In this document: positions 43,646-52,208 of the stretch, in pieces
How the letters are laid out: each line of letters begins with the position of its first letter
Numbering within the stretch: position 1 is the first letter of the stretch
Assembly (NCBI RefSeq): GCF_007741495.1
Contig: NZ_CP036262.1
Coordinates: 2,108,001 to 2,172,000, forward strand
Direction of reading: 5' to 3'
DNA length: 64,000 nt
DNA from: Roseimaritima multifibrata
Lineage (GTDB): Bacteria > Planctomycetota > Planctomycetia > Pirellulales > Pirellulaceae
Translations under genes and position numbers: made by a program
The notes under the pieces: generated by a model
What the model saw: only the letters and a program-made list of their open reading frames with translations
What the model was told of the DNA's origin: nothing
Database searches by the model: none

Positions 43646-44734
43646 CTATTTTAAGCCCTGTTGAATCGCCGATCCAGTTCGAACCGCCCAACGGGTTAAA
43701 TAGACTGGAATTTCGTCCACCGCTAGGCTTACATCGATGGCATTTCGTTCAACAGCCGCTCGAGGCATCCCGTAAATGATGCAGCTCTCTTCGTCTTGAG
43801 CGACCGTATGCCCACCAGCGGCGTGCATGGCAACAATCCCATCGACTCCATCTTGTCCCATTCCTGTCATGATGATTGCCAGGGAAGATTCAGGGCGGGA
43901 CATCGCCAAGGTGTTAAAAAGGTGGTCTCCGGCTGGTCGGAAGCCACCGATTGCATCGCCGTCGGACAATTCGATACGTGAATGGGGATCGACTCCAACG
44001 TGTCGACCATGGGGGGCAATAAAAACGACACCCGGTTCAAGAGGTTCGCGGTCGATCGCCGTTTTGACCGTCAGCGGCGAAACGCTATTCAGCCAATGCA
44101 CAAAACCGTCGGCAAATGCCCCCACGATGTGTTGGACGACCACGATACTTGCAGGGAAATCCGGCGTCAGCCCTCGCAGTAAAGTCGCTAATGCCGGTGG
44201 TCCTCCGGTCGACGCGACGATCCCAATGCAGGGGATTTCCGCCCCGGTTCGCTGTTCCGCAACCCGTTGCACTTCGGCTTCAATGGCCGGTACTGCCGCC
44301 GACGGGGTCTCACGCGTACGGTGGTGCCGGATCACAACGACATCGGCAAGGGCTTTCACGTGCTGAATGATTTCAGCCGCCTGGTGTTGAAAATCTGCGT
44401 GAAAGACGCCCGTTGGTTTGCTCAGGACCGTCAGGGCACCTGCCTGCAACGCTTGCATGCTGCATTTGATTTCCCTCGCTTTTAGGCTTGCCGAAATGAT
44501 CACGATCGGGGTTGGACATTCGATCATGATTTCCTTGGTGGCTTGAAAACCATCCAGATCAGGCATGTTGATATCCATGGTGATCAAGTCCGGTTTTAGC
44601 CGCATTGTTTCGGAAATCGCCTGCCTACCGTTTGTTGCGAAGCCAACGACCTCAATGTCCGCGTCCGACTGCAAAATCGCAGCCAACATCTCTCGTGCGG
44701 TCGGAGAATCATCAGCAATTAGTATTCGAGGCAT
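43646..44734 (-). CDS. cheB: CheB: chemoreceptor glutamate methylesterase/deamidase with receiver domain
   Basis: 362 residues. The N-terminal receiver has D8/D9, the phosphoacceptor D54 (ITMDINMPDLDG) and SKPTG. The C-terminal methylesterase has the catalytic triad S175 (GIVASTGGPP), H202 (VVQHI) and D295 (MTGMGQDG). Phosphorylated by CheA, it removes methyl groups from receptor glutamates and so resets sensitivity. It is the last gene of the chemosensory cluster, 12 bp behind cheA, in the place taken by WspF in Wsp systems. Confidence 0.96.
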   Translation of the reverse strand: MPRILIADDSPTAREMLAAILQSDADIEVVGFATNGRQAISETMRLKPDLITMDINMPDLDGFQATKEIMIECPTPIVIISASLKAREIKCSMQALQAGALTVLSKPTGVFHADFQHQAAEIIQHVKALADVVVIRHHRTRETPSAAVPAIEAEVQRVAEQRTGAEIPCIGIVASTGGPPALATLLRGLTPDFPASIVVVQHIVGAFADGFVHWLNSVSPLTVKTAIDREPLEPGVVFIAPHGRHVGVDPHSRIELSDGDAIGGFRPAGDHLFNTLAMSRPESSLAIIMTGMGQDGVDGIVAMHAAGGHTVAQDEESCIIYGMPRAAVERNAIDVSLAVDEIPVYLTRWAVRTGSAIQQGLK

Positions 44735-44746
44735 CTTTCAAAATCT

Positions 44747-47134
44747 CTAAAGCAACTGGTGAGCGGTCTTAAGTAAAATTTGCTGATCAAAACTTCCTTT
44801 TTCAATATAAGCGTTCGCCCCAACGTCGATGCCACGTTGCTTGTCGTGATCGCTTCCTCGGGCGGTTACCAAGATAACCGGAACCTCGGAATGCGAGGGC
44901 TGTTTCCGGACCCTATCGGTTAATGTGAACCCGTCCATTTTGGGCATGTCGACATCACTGACAATCAAGTCAAACGACTGTTCCTGAAGGATTTGAAGGG
45001 CGTTTTCACCATCGGTGGCTCCGGCAACATCGAAACCGGCTGTCTGGAAAATGTTGACCATCAATGTTCGCGTGGTGACTGAATCTTCGACAACCAGCAC
45101 TCTTTTGGGCGGAGAGAGCTGCAGGCCGCTGGCAGAGTTTACCACGGAACGCGTTTTTATTCCCAATGCGGTTCGCGTGACATTGGTTGCATTGATGACC
45201 AAGGCAACCTGCCCAGAAGGGAGCAGTGTGCAGCCGGAAAAATGACGAAGACGCCGGACGCGAGCCCCCAGGTTTTTCACCAAGACCTCCTGTTCGCTAT
45301 GGATTTCGTCAACGGCCAGGGCGACGCGATGTTCGCCGACGGCAAGGATTACGGCCAGACGCTTAGCATTTCCAGGGGGAGGCGGTGGCGTCAGTCCCAA
45401 AGCGGTTCTCAGGGCGACCAGACGTGTGGGTTTGCGATTTCGAATGAAGACTTCGTTGCCGCCGACCATTTTTAGGTCGCTGGCATCAAAGCGAATCACC
45501 TGTTCGATGACGGGCGTCGGGATCGCGAACTGTTGCTGATGCGTTTCCACCAACAACGCCCGGATGGTCGTCAGCGTAAGTGGAACCAGTAGCGTGAATT
45601 TCGTTCCTTGCCCCTCGGTGAATTGGACGTCGACAGACCCATGCAGTGATTCGATTTGGTTTTGTACGACATCCAGTCCGACCCCGCGGCCGGATAGGTC
45701 GGTCACCATCGGAGCGGTCGAAAAACCTGCTGCGAATACCAGCCGAGCTTGCTCGTGCGGGGCATCGGGGATATCGATCCCGTGCCGTGTTGCCGTTGCG
45801 CGGATCTTTTCGAGGTCAAAGCCACGCCCGTCGTCACGGACCACCACCTCCACCTGCCCGCCTCGCAGCGATGCCGAGATCACGATGTTTGCTTCGGGAT
45901 TTTTACCCGCTGCGATCCGTTCAGGGCTGCTTTCGACTCCATGATCGGCCGCATTGCGAACCAGGTGAATCAACGGATCCTTCAGGCCTTCCAGGACGGA
46001 GCGATCGACTTCAACGCCGTCAAATTGCAGGTCCAGGTGGATTTGTTTATTGGAGGAACTGGCAATATCACGCACGACCCGTTCCAGGCCGCTACATGCT
46101 GCCGCAAAAGGGAGCATTCGGACATTGTAAATTTCGTCATCAAGGACTTGGCACGTTTGCTTCAGGTGCCGGACGTCGTTGTCAAATCCGCCCGCGAGCG
46201 ATTCTAGTTTGGAAGTTAATGCTTGAATGCGGTCATGCGTTAATGACAAGGCTTGCAGCGGCTGGCGATTTTCATCGTCGGCGATCGGGTCTTCAAATCG
46301 ATGGAGGGTTTCCCGTAACAATGCTTCGGATTCACGCCACTGTTTCCGCAGTTCATAGGCTGAATCACGCAATTCCGAAGCTTCCTCGACGCGGCAAGCA
46401 AATCGGCCTCGAGCGACCAACAGTTCTCCGCTATGGGCTAGCAGGGCATCCAGTTTTTGTGATGAAACCCGGATGGTTGCGGCAGTCATATCGCGCGACG
46501 GTCCCGCAGCGGGAGCGGAGACGTCGGCGGGGGAGGTGGCGGTTTGCTGTGCGGGGGCGAGTTCGGAGGCGGTCGGTTCGTTCGATGTCGCTGAGGGATT
46601 AGCGTTCGAATCGACGGACGGATTTTGCGAGAGCTCTGTTTGCTGCGAAGGGGTTTTCTCTGCAGGGGCTTTCTCTGCAGCTGGGGTTTCAGATGGGGCT
46701 GAGGTGGCACCTAGGTCAACGGCTTGTTCTTGCTCGATCGACAGTTCGGACAGATCGTTTAACAGTCCGTGAAGTGGGGCTTCTGTCAAACGATCGCCGG
46801 CCCGCATTCGTTTCGCGTAGTCTTCGATGGCGTCGACACTCGCCAGCAGAACCGACGTCTGTTGTTTGTTTAGATCGGTTTCCCCTTCACGCAGTTCGCT
46901 AAACAGATCTTCCATCGAGTGACAGGCGTCACGAATTGGATCGGCATGGACGACGGCGGCAGCCCCTTTCAGGCTATGGGCGGCGCGGAACAATCGAGCG
47001 ATCGCTTCGGATCGTTCTTCAGGCGAGGGCTTTTTTTCTAGCGTCAATAGATCTTTGCTGAGGCCTCCAACATGTTCTTGGAGCTCATCTAAGAAGGTTC
47101 CCATCAGCAATCGTGCTAGTTCTTGCCTATCCAT
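44747..47134 (-). CDS. cheA: CheA-REC hybrid histidine kinase
   Basis: 795 residues. Domain order: Hpt (~1-115) with the phosphorylation site H53 (AAHSLKGAAAVV), a long Ala/Pro/Ser/Thr/Glu-rich linker (~150-205), dimerisation helices, HATPase (~370-510) with HLVRNAADHGVE, VVRDDGRGFDLEKI and GRGVGLDVVQ, CheW-like domain (~515-650), and a C-terminal receiver with D727 (IVSDVDMPKMDG). No separate P2 domain is visible. The attached receiver makes it like WspE or FrzE and gives it a built-in phosphate sink or output. Its start lies 3 bp from the stop of the receptor gene. Confidence 0.95.
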   Translation of the reverse strand: MDRQELARLLMGTFLDELQEHVGGLSKDLLTLEKKPSPEERSEAIARLFRAAHSLKGAAAVVHADPIRDACHSMEDLFSELREGETDLNKQQTSVLLASVDAIEDYAKRMRAGDRLTEAPLHGLLNDLSELSIEQEQAVDLGATSAPSETPAAEKAPAEKTPSQQTELSQNPSVDSNANPSATSNEPTASELAPAQQTATSPADVSAPAAGPSRDMTAATIRVSSQKLDALLAHSGELLVARGRFACRVEEASELRDSAYELRKQWRESEALLRETLHRFEDPIADDENRQPLQALSLTHDRIQALTSKLESLAGGFDNDVRHLKQTCQVLDDEIYNVRMLPFAAACSGLERVVRDIASSSNKQIHLDLQFDGVEVDRSVLEGLKDPLIHLVRNAADHGVESSPERIAAGKNPEANIVISASLRGGQVEVVVRDDGRGFDLEKIRATATRHGIDIPDAPHEQARLVFAAGFSTAPMVTDLSGRGVGLDVVQNQIESLHGSVDVQFTEGQGTKFTLLVPLTLTTIRALLVETHQQQFAIPTPVIEQVIRFDASDLKMVGGNEVFIRNRKPTRLVALRTALGLTPPPPPGNAKRLAVILAVGEHRVALAVDEIHSEQEVLVKNLGARVRRLRHFSGCTLLPSGQVALVINATNVTRTALGIKTRSVVNSASGLQLSPPKRVLVVEDSVTTRTLMVNIFQTAGFDVAGATDGENALQILQEQSFDLIVSDVDMPKMDGFTLTDRVRKQPSHSEVPVILVTARGSDHDKQRGIDVGANAYIEKGSFDQQILLKTAHQLL

Positions 47135-47137
47135 GGG

Positions 47138-49651
47138 CTAACGATCGCCCTCGGTCAAGGAAGCGAGTTCGGTGCTGACACCGTTCAGATTTTCTGCAGC
47201 AGCTTGGATTTGGCGGATCGATTCGACGCTGTGTTTGATCACCGTGTCGATGTTGCGGACACCGTCGGTCAGTTGTCGAACGCCTGCGGCCTGTTGATTG
47301 GCCGAAGCGGAAATCTGAGTCGCGGTACGGACCGATTCGGCAAGCGTGCCGGCGAGTGCATTGATGGTTTCGCCTGCTTGCGTGATAACTTCGTTGGCAT
47401 CGGCTACCGTTCGCGTTCCATGTTCGGTGGAGAGCACCGCATCGTTGGTCGCTTTTTGGATTTCGTTCAGGATGGTTCGGACCTGAGCGGTCGCTTTCTT
47501 CGACTGGCCTGCCAGCGATTTCACTTCCGCAGCGACGACCGCGAACCCTTTGCCATGCTCACCGGCTCGAGCCGCTTCGACGGCAGCATTGAGGGCGAGG
47601 ACGTTTGTTTGTTCAGCGATGTCGTTGACCGTCGCCGTTATTTCGCCGATCGCCTGAGCTCTTTCGGCCAGCATCAGCATGTTCTGGGCGATCGATTCGA
47701 CTTGCTGTTTCACATTTTCCATCGAATTGACCGCTCCATCGATCGCGTTACGACCGGCGGTCCCGACTTCGTCGGTGTGGCGTGCGGACTGAGCGACCTC
47801 GTTGGCTCGCTGCGCAGCCTGCTGCGCACTTTGGGCGATCTGTTCGGTGGTCGCTACGACTTCGGCGACCGTCGCAGCTTGTTCCTGTGTGCCCGTGGCT
47901 TGATCGGAGGTCTGGGTGAGGATCTGTTGACTGGCATTGGCCAGTTTTTGCACCGCATTGCGGATCGATTTGAACAATTTTTCGCGTTGCTGTTCGTTTT
48001 CGACTCGGCGCGTAATATCCTGGGCCGTCACGATAAACAGCAGTTCCCCCTGGTAGTTCATCTCGGCGATTCGAACCGCAAGCGGGAAGTGGGAACCGTC
48101 ACGTCGACGTCCTTCGACCTGCAATTCTTCACCAAGCAGACGGACCTCTCCCGGTTGCAGGATCACATCGTCTTTGCGGTCATCCGAATGTGCCAGGAAT
48201 GCGGAGAGTCGACTGACGTTTTGACCAACGATTTCTTCTTTTAGATATCCGAAAATTCCGGCCGTCGCGGAGTTGCATGAGAGGATCGTGCCTTGCGGAT
48301 CGAGCGTGAACAAAGCATCCGCAGCCGAATCGAGAATGGCTTGTGTCCGAGCTTCATCGGCACTCAGACGTGTGATGGTCGTCCGCAGATTATCGGTCAT
48401 GCGGCCGAACGAGGAACTGAGAGTCGCGACTTCGCCCAGTCCTTTGTTGCTTGGCAGTTCGCACTGCAAGTCGCCTCCAGCAATGGCATCGGCGATCACC
48501 GACAGGTTGGTCAACGTGGAAGTGATTCGTCGCGAGAGGAAATAGGTCAGTGCAGCGGCCAAAGCCAAAACCGCCAATCCAATCCATAGGAACCCAGCCG
48601 CTAGTCGACGCAAGGATCCCAGCGCCGAAACCGCGTCCTCGCTAACGGCCACGACCCAGTAGCGACTGTAGTCTTCGGGGGCGTTGAAATAGATCCGCCG
48701 ATGGGTGACGACCAACGGTTCCGACCGGGACAACTTGTTGGCAGGGATGTAGGCTTGGTGCGAGTCATGTTCACGGTTATACCGTCCCGACGAATCGGAT
48801 TCTTTTAATAGGTTGCCGCGAAACTTTCGCCGAAGATCAAATCGATCGGCACTAAAAGGAGCGACATCACTATTGGGGTTCGCGTAAAGGAACCGCATTT
48901 TTTCGTCGGCGATTTCAATCACCAATTCTTGGTCTGCTGTGTCTTCCCCGTCGCTGGCACTGGTGGCGGCTCGCGTGAAGACCTCGGTGGCGTTCAAAAC
49001 AATGCAGTACACTCCGCGAAATGCGGGTGCCGAAACGCTGGTTGGGGCGGAGAAATAGGGGGTGCAACACCGGATCAACGCGTTCCCCGTTTCCGGGTCT
49101 TGATAGGTCGGCGATAGGTAAACTTTTCCTGTCTGGAGACCCGAGGCGGCTACAAAAAAAGCTTCGTTCTGAACGTTGGTGCCGATGTTGGTCTGTTGCC
49201 GAGGACCTGCCGGTGTCCGGATCATTTGGAACACCTCGTCGCCATTCTGATCGTAGAGGATGCAGGCCGAACGTTCTTTGGCCAAGTTCATTTGGGCCGC
49301 CAAGACCTGTTTCAATTTGTCCAGCCAAAACGCGGTGTCGGTCCCTTCTGCAGTCGGATCGGCACCAGGGGTTTCCTGGTTATCGCGGGCTCGCACAATC
49401 CCGGCGATCACGGGAAAGCTGGCCATGTTCAACGCATCGGCTCGCGTCACATCCAGAGTGTGCTGCATGCTGCTGGCGATCTCGTTGGTTTGCGCCATCA
49501 TGCGGCTGAGCGTCATCTCTGTGACGATCTTGCGGCTTTGCTGGAAAGCCAGGTAACCCATGAACGCAAGCGATGTCAAAATGATAATACAAGTTGCAAT
49601 CGTGATCTGCAGACGGAGCGACAGCTGGCTGAGGCGATTCTTAATTCCCAT
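47138..49651 (-). CDS. Methyl-accepting chemotaxis protein with periplasmic sensor, HAMP and PAS domains
   Basis: 837 residues from ATG 49651; a GTG 21 bp upstream is less likely. TM1 is at ~13-33 (ITIATCIIILTSLAFMGYLAF). A large periplasmic region (~35-345) resembles a double Cache sensor, and TM2 lies near LAAGFLWIGLAVLALAAALTYFLS. HAMP is followed by a PAS domain (ILDSAADALFTLDPQGTILSCN) with its C-terminal cap. The signalling hairpin shows LALNAAVEAARAGEHGKGFAVVA. Many Ala-rich heptads with E/Q pairs offer methylation sites for CheR and CheB. There is no CheR-binding pentapeptide at the C-terminus (ends LASLTEGDR). In Wsp terms it stands for WspA. Confidence 0.94.
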   Translation of the reverse strand: MGIKNRLSQLSLRLQITIATCIIILTSLAFMGYLAFQQSRKIVTEMTLSRMMAQTNEIASSMQHTLDVTRADALNMASFPVIAGIVRARDNQETPGADPTAEGTDTAFWLDKLKQVLAAQMNLAKERSACILYDQNGDEVFQMIRTPAGPRQQTNIGTNVQNEAFFVAASGLQTGKVYLSPTYQDPETGNALIRCCTPYFSAPTSVSAPAFRGVYCIVLNATEVFTRAATSASDGEDTADQELVIEIADEKMRFLYANPNSDVAPFSADRFDLRRKFRGNLLKESDSSGRYNREHDSHQAYIPANKLSRSEPLVVTHRRIYFNAPEDYSRYWVVAVSEDAVSALGSLRRLAAGFLWIGLAVLALAAALTYFLSRRITSTLTNLSVIADAIAGGDLQCELPSNKGLGEVATLSSSFGRMTDNLRTTITRLSADEARTQAILDSAADALFTLDPQGTILSCNSATAGIFGYLKEEIVGQNVSRLSAFLAHSDDRKDDVILQPGEVRLLGEELQVEGRRRDGSHFPLAVRIAEMNYQGELLFIVTAQDITRRVENEQQREKLFKSIRNAVQKLANASQQILTQTSDQATGTQEQAATVAEVVATTEQIAQSAQQAAQRANEVAQSARHTDEVGTAGRNAIDGAVNSMENVKQQVESIAQNMLMLAERAQAIGEITATVNDIAEQTNVLALNAAVEAARAGEHGKGFAVVAAEVKSLAGQSKKATAQVRTILNEIQKATNDAVLSTEHGTRTVADANEVITQAGETINALAGTLAESVRTATQISASANQQAAGVRQLTDGVRNIDTVIKHSVESIRQIQAAAENLNGVSTELASLTEGDR

Positions 49652-49672
49652 GTCGGATTCTCGCGAGAGCAC

Positions 49673-50212
49673 CTATTCGATTTCGTCGATTTGTAGTTTG
49701 TCCCACTGCAGTAATTTCATGCCATCCAGAACGATACGTCCGTCCGGAGTACAGCCTAGCGTCCGGTCTCGGAAAACCGATGGACTGCAGTGAAAGGGAA
49801 GTAGGTCGTGGCGGTGGAGGCTTTGAACTTCGTCGACCTCGTCTACTACGACCGCTAGCGAGGGCGATTCGGTTCCCAGGACAAGCAGTCTCCAGTCGGA
49901 TTTGGGAGGCCACGGGACGCCAATTAATTTTGCCAGATCGACGACCAAAACCACGTTGCCACGCAGGTTGGTCAGTCCGGTGAAGTGGGCCGGGACCGCG
50001 GGGATAGGGGTGATCGAAGGCATTCGCATGACTTCGTTCACGAATTGAGTTGCGATGGCAAACCGTTGATCCGCGATTAAAAAATGGACAAATTCCAAAA
50101 TGTCCTTTGGATTCGCCGCGGCTGCGGGAACCTGGGCAAGCCGGTCCGCTCGCGCCGCCAGGATCGCTTCTTCCCGGGATTGAATGTCGGGCTGACGAGG
50201 ATCAAAAACCAT
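49673..50212 (-). CDS. cheW: CheW-like adaptor (second in cluster, WspD-like position)
   Basis: 179 residues. An N-terminal extension of ~40 charged, Ala-rich residues (SREEAILAARADRLAQVP) precedes the CheW fold: FVHFLIADQRFAIATQFVNEVMRM, GLTNLRGNVVLVVDLAKLIG, and VVVDEVDEV. CheW joins receptor and CheA in the array. Its extension resembles that of WspD. It lies between cheR and the receptor gene. Confidence 0.93.
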   Translation of the reverse strand: MVFDPRQPDIQSREEAILAARADRLAQVPAAAANPKDILEFVHFLIADQRFAIATQFVNEVMRMPSITPIPAVPAHFTGLTNLRGNVVLVVDLAKLIGVPWPPKSDWRLLVLGTESPSLAVVVDEVDEVQSLHRHDLLPFHCSPSVFRDRTLGCTPDGRIVLDGMKLLQWDKLQIDEIE

Positions 50213-50237
50213 CTAGCAGCCTTCCGGGGTCTCGGGG

Positions 50238-51653
50238 TCAAATGGGGTGTGTGACTTCGATCTGATCCATCTGACGCTGTGCCGTTTCCATCATTTCGGC
50301 AGCCGTTCCTTCGCTAAACGGTAGTATCGCGTCCTTGCCAAGTTCTCGAGATAAGTCTCGAGCATTACGGAACTGGCGCCATGCTGCCGCGTGGTTCCCT
50401 CGTCGCTGTTGAATCGTCCCGAGCAAAAATTGGGGATCGACTAACGATCGGTCCAAAAATACGGCCCGTTGCACCGAATAAAAGGCATCTTCGGTACGAC
50501 CGGAATGAAACAACAAGAGGGCATATCGATAATGTAGCTCGGGGGACAACGCGTGCTCGGCAATTGCTTGGGGAAATTGCTTTAAAGCTTGAGCTACATC
50601 TTGAGTCGCCAGCAATTTTAAATCGCGAAGATAGCTGGCCAATGATTGCTTGTTAGAAGCGGCGGCAGAGGAGACGTTTGGATCCGGTGAGGGGGCGGAT
50701 TGAGCAGGATTGATCGGATTTGCCGTAGGAACCGGAGGAACCGGATCGATTGGCGGCTGCGGATTCCAGAGCGGCGTGGTTTCGGGACTGAAGAAGCGGC
50801 TCGGTTTGGTAAGCGTGTTGTCATGCTTCACACCCAGGCTTCGATAGAAAAATCCTCTGTCGTTCGATATCAGTTCGACAGGAAGATCTCTGTCGAGTGG
50901 CGGATCGCCCGACGCGGTGATCAGGACCCCGCCGTCCGCTAGGCATTCGACCAATCGCCGGGTCACCATCTTGATCATCGATGGAGAGAAATAGATCAGG
51001 ACGTTTCGGCATAAAATCAAATCCTGTTGTGCCGTCCCATTTCCGACATCGGGGTAGGGGCTGGTCGCCAGGTTGAGAAATTGGAAACGAATTTGTTTTG
51101 CAAGATTCGGGTCGACGACGTACTGGTCGCCCTCCTGGGAGAGAAACCGGCTGGTCCGTTTTTCGGCCTCGCCTCGCAAAGACCACTTTCGGTACCTACC
51201 AAGTCGAGCCCGCTGCAAGGCATCGTGGGAAATATCCGTGGCCAGGATTCGTGCCCGGTCCTCCAGTCCCTGCTGTGCCAGAAGCATCGCTAATGAATAG
51301 GCTTCCTCGCCGCTCGAGCAGGCAGCGGACCAGATCCGCATCGGACGGTGTACGCTCCTTTCGGGAATGATTTCAGCAAAAACCTCGTCGCGGATAAATT
51401 CAAAATGTTTGGGTTCGCGAAAGAAGAAGGTTTCGCCAATGGTTAGCTGTTCGATGAAAGCGGTCATCGAATCCTGGTCGGCAAGCAGGGCTGCGGGGAG
51501 GTGTTCGGCTTGTTCGATTCCCATTTGCTGCATGATTTTTACGGCGGCGGTGGTCACCGACGCCTGTTGTTCCGGACGGAATTCCAGCCCACTTTGATCA
51601 TGGATCAAACGGAGAATGCGGCTGTAAGTTGAATCCGCCCAGGTTAGGTGCAC
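50238..51653 (-). CDS. cheR: CheR methyltransferase with C-terminal TPR-like region
   Basis: 471 residues from GTG 51653, which overlaps the stop of the upstream cheW gene by one base (TAGTG). The N-terminal helical domain leads to ETFFFREPKHFEF. The SAM-binding fold shows IWSAACSSGEEAYSLAMLL, ILATDISHDAL and DLILCRNVLIYF. After a Pro-rich linker (~300-330), the C-terminus has TPR-like helices (LSPELHYRYALLLFHSGRTEDAFYSVQRA). The CheR-TPR form is that of WspC. It methylates receptor glutamates with S-adenosylmethionine. Confidence 0.94.
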   Translation of the reverse strand: MHLTWADSTYSRILRLIHDQSGLEFRPEQQASVTTAAVKIMQQMGIEQAEHLPAALLADQDSMTAFIEQLTIGETFFFREPKHFEFIRDEVFAEIIPERSVHRPMRIWSAACSSGEEAYSLAMLLAQQGLEDRARILATDISHDALQRARLGRYRKWSLRGEAEKRTSRFLSQEGDQYVVDPNLAKQIRFQFLNLATSPYPDVGNGTAQQDLILCRNVLIYFSPSMIKMVTRRLVECLADGGVLITASGDPPLDRDLPVELISNDRGFFYRSLGVKHDNTLTKPSRFFSPETTPLWNPQPPIDPVPPVPTANPINPAQSAPSPDPNVSSAAASNKQSLASYLRDLKLLATQDVAQALKQFPQAIAEHALSPELHYRYALLLFHSGRTEDAFYSVQRAVFLDRSLVDPQFLLGTIQQRRGNHAAAWRQFRNARDLSRELGKDAILPFSEGTAAEMMETAQRQMDQIEVTHPI

Positions 51654-52174
51654 TATCGGGGTTCCTGTGTCGCGGCACGATCGGCCAGTTTCTCATGCAG
51701 GCAAGCAAACTGCTCCGCCGATAAGATCGCCTCAGGGTCGGTCAGATAGACAAGTCCGTATTCGGTCTTGGCCACGCCGGTTATCCAGGAGGCATGTTCG
51801 CATGGAGTGCTAAAACCTGCCACTCTTTTGTCATCCGATTCCGGTTCCGGAGGCTCGGAATCGCGATTTAGAGCATCAAACCTTAAGGGAACCAAATCGA
51901 TTGCTTTTGTCACTCGCAGGGCAAGCGACTGGTTCGATAATCTTACGACGACGAAATGTTCCTCCGCAGAAACCGGAGTGACGGTTTGGTCGATCAACTG
52001 ATTCAACGATACGACGGGAACCAGTTCGCCTCGCAGATTCAGCAGCCCTTCGATAGGGTCGGGGGCTTCCGGGAAGGGAGTCAGTTTCACTGCCCGCAGT
52101 ACTTCACCGACAATCGAAGCGGGGAAGCCAAAATACTGCTTACCCGCTTTGACAACCAATATCTCGATATCCAC
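51653..52174 (-). CDS. cheW: CheW-like adaptor (first in cluster, WspB-like position)
   Basis: 173 residues, a single CheW domain: EILVVKAGKQYFGFPASIVGEVLRAVKL, GLLNLRGELVPVVSLNQLI, FVVVRLSNQSLALRVTKAIDLV, and the end EYGLVYLTDPEAIL. First gene of the chemosensory cluster, 34 bp behind the DUF1501 gene on the same strand. That small gap leaves little room for a private promoter, so read-through from the DUF1501/DUF1553 operon is possible. Confidence 0.93.
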   Translation of the reverse strand: MDIEILVVKAGKQYFGFPASIVGEVLRAVKLTPFPEAPDPIEGLLNLRGELVPVVSLNQLIDQTVTPVSAEEHFVVVRLSNQSLALRVTKAIDLVPLRFDALNRDSEPPEPESDDKRVAGFSTPCEHASWITGVAKTEYGLVYLTDPEAILSAEQFACLHEKLADRAATQEPR

Positions 52175-52208
52175 AAGCGATACTCCTGTCCCAAAAGAAC
52201 TTTAGGCA

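Noticed and set aside
45646-48244. Long plus-strand frames (318 and 373 residues)
   Set aside because: Antisense to cheA and the receptor gene; no family resemblance and no ribosome-binding sites.
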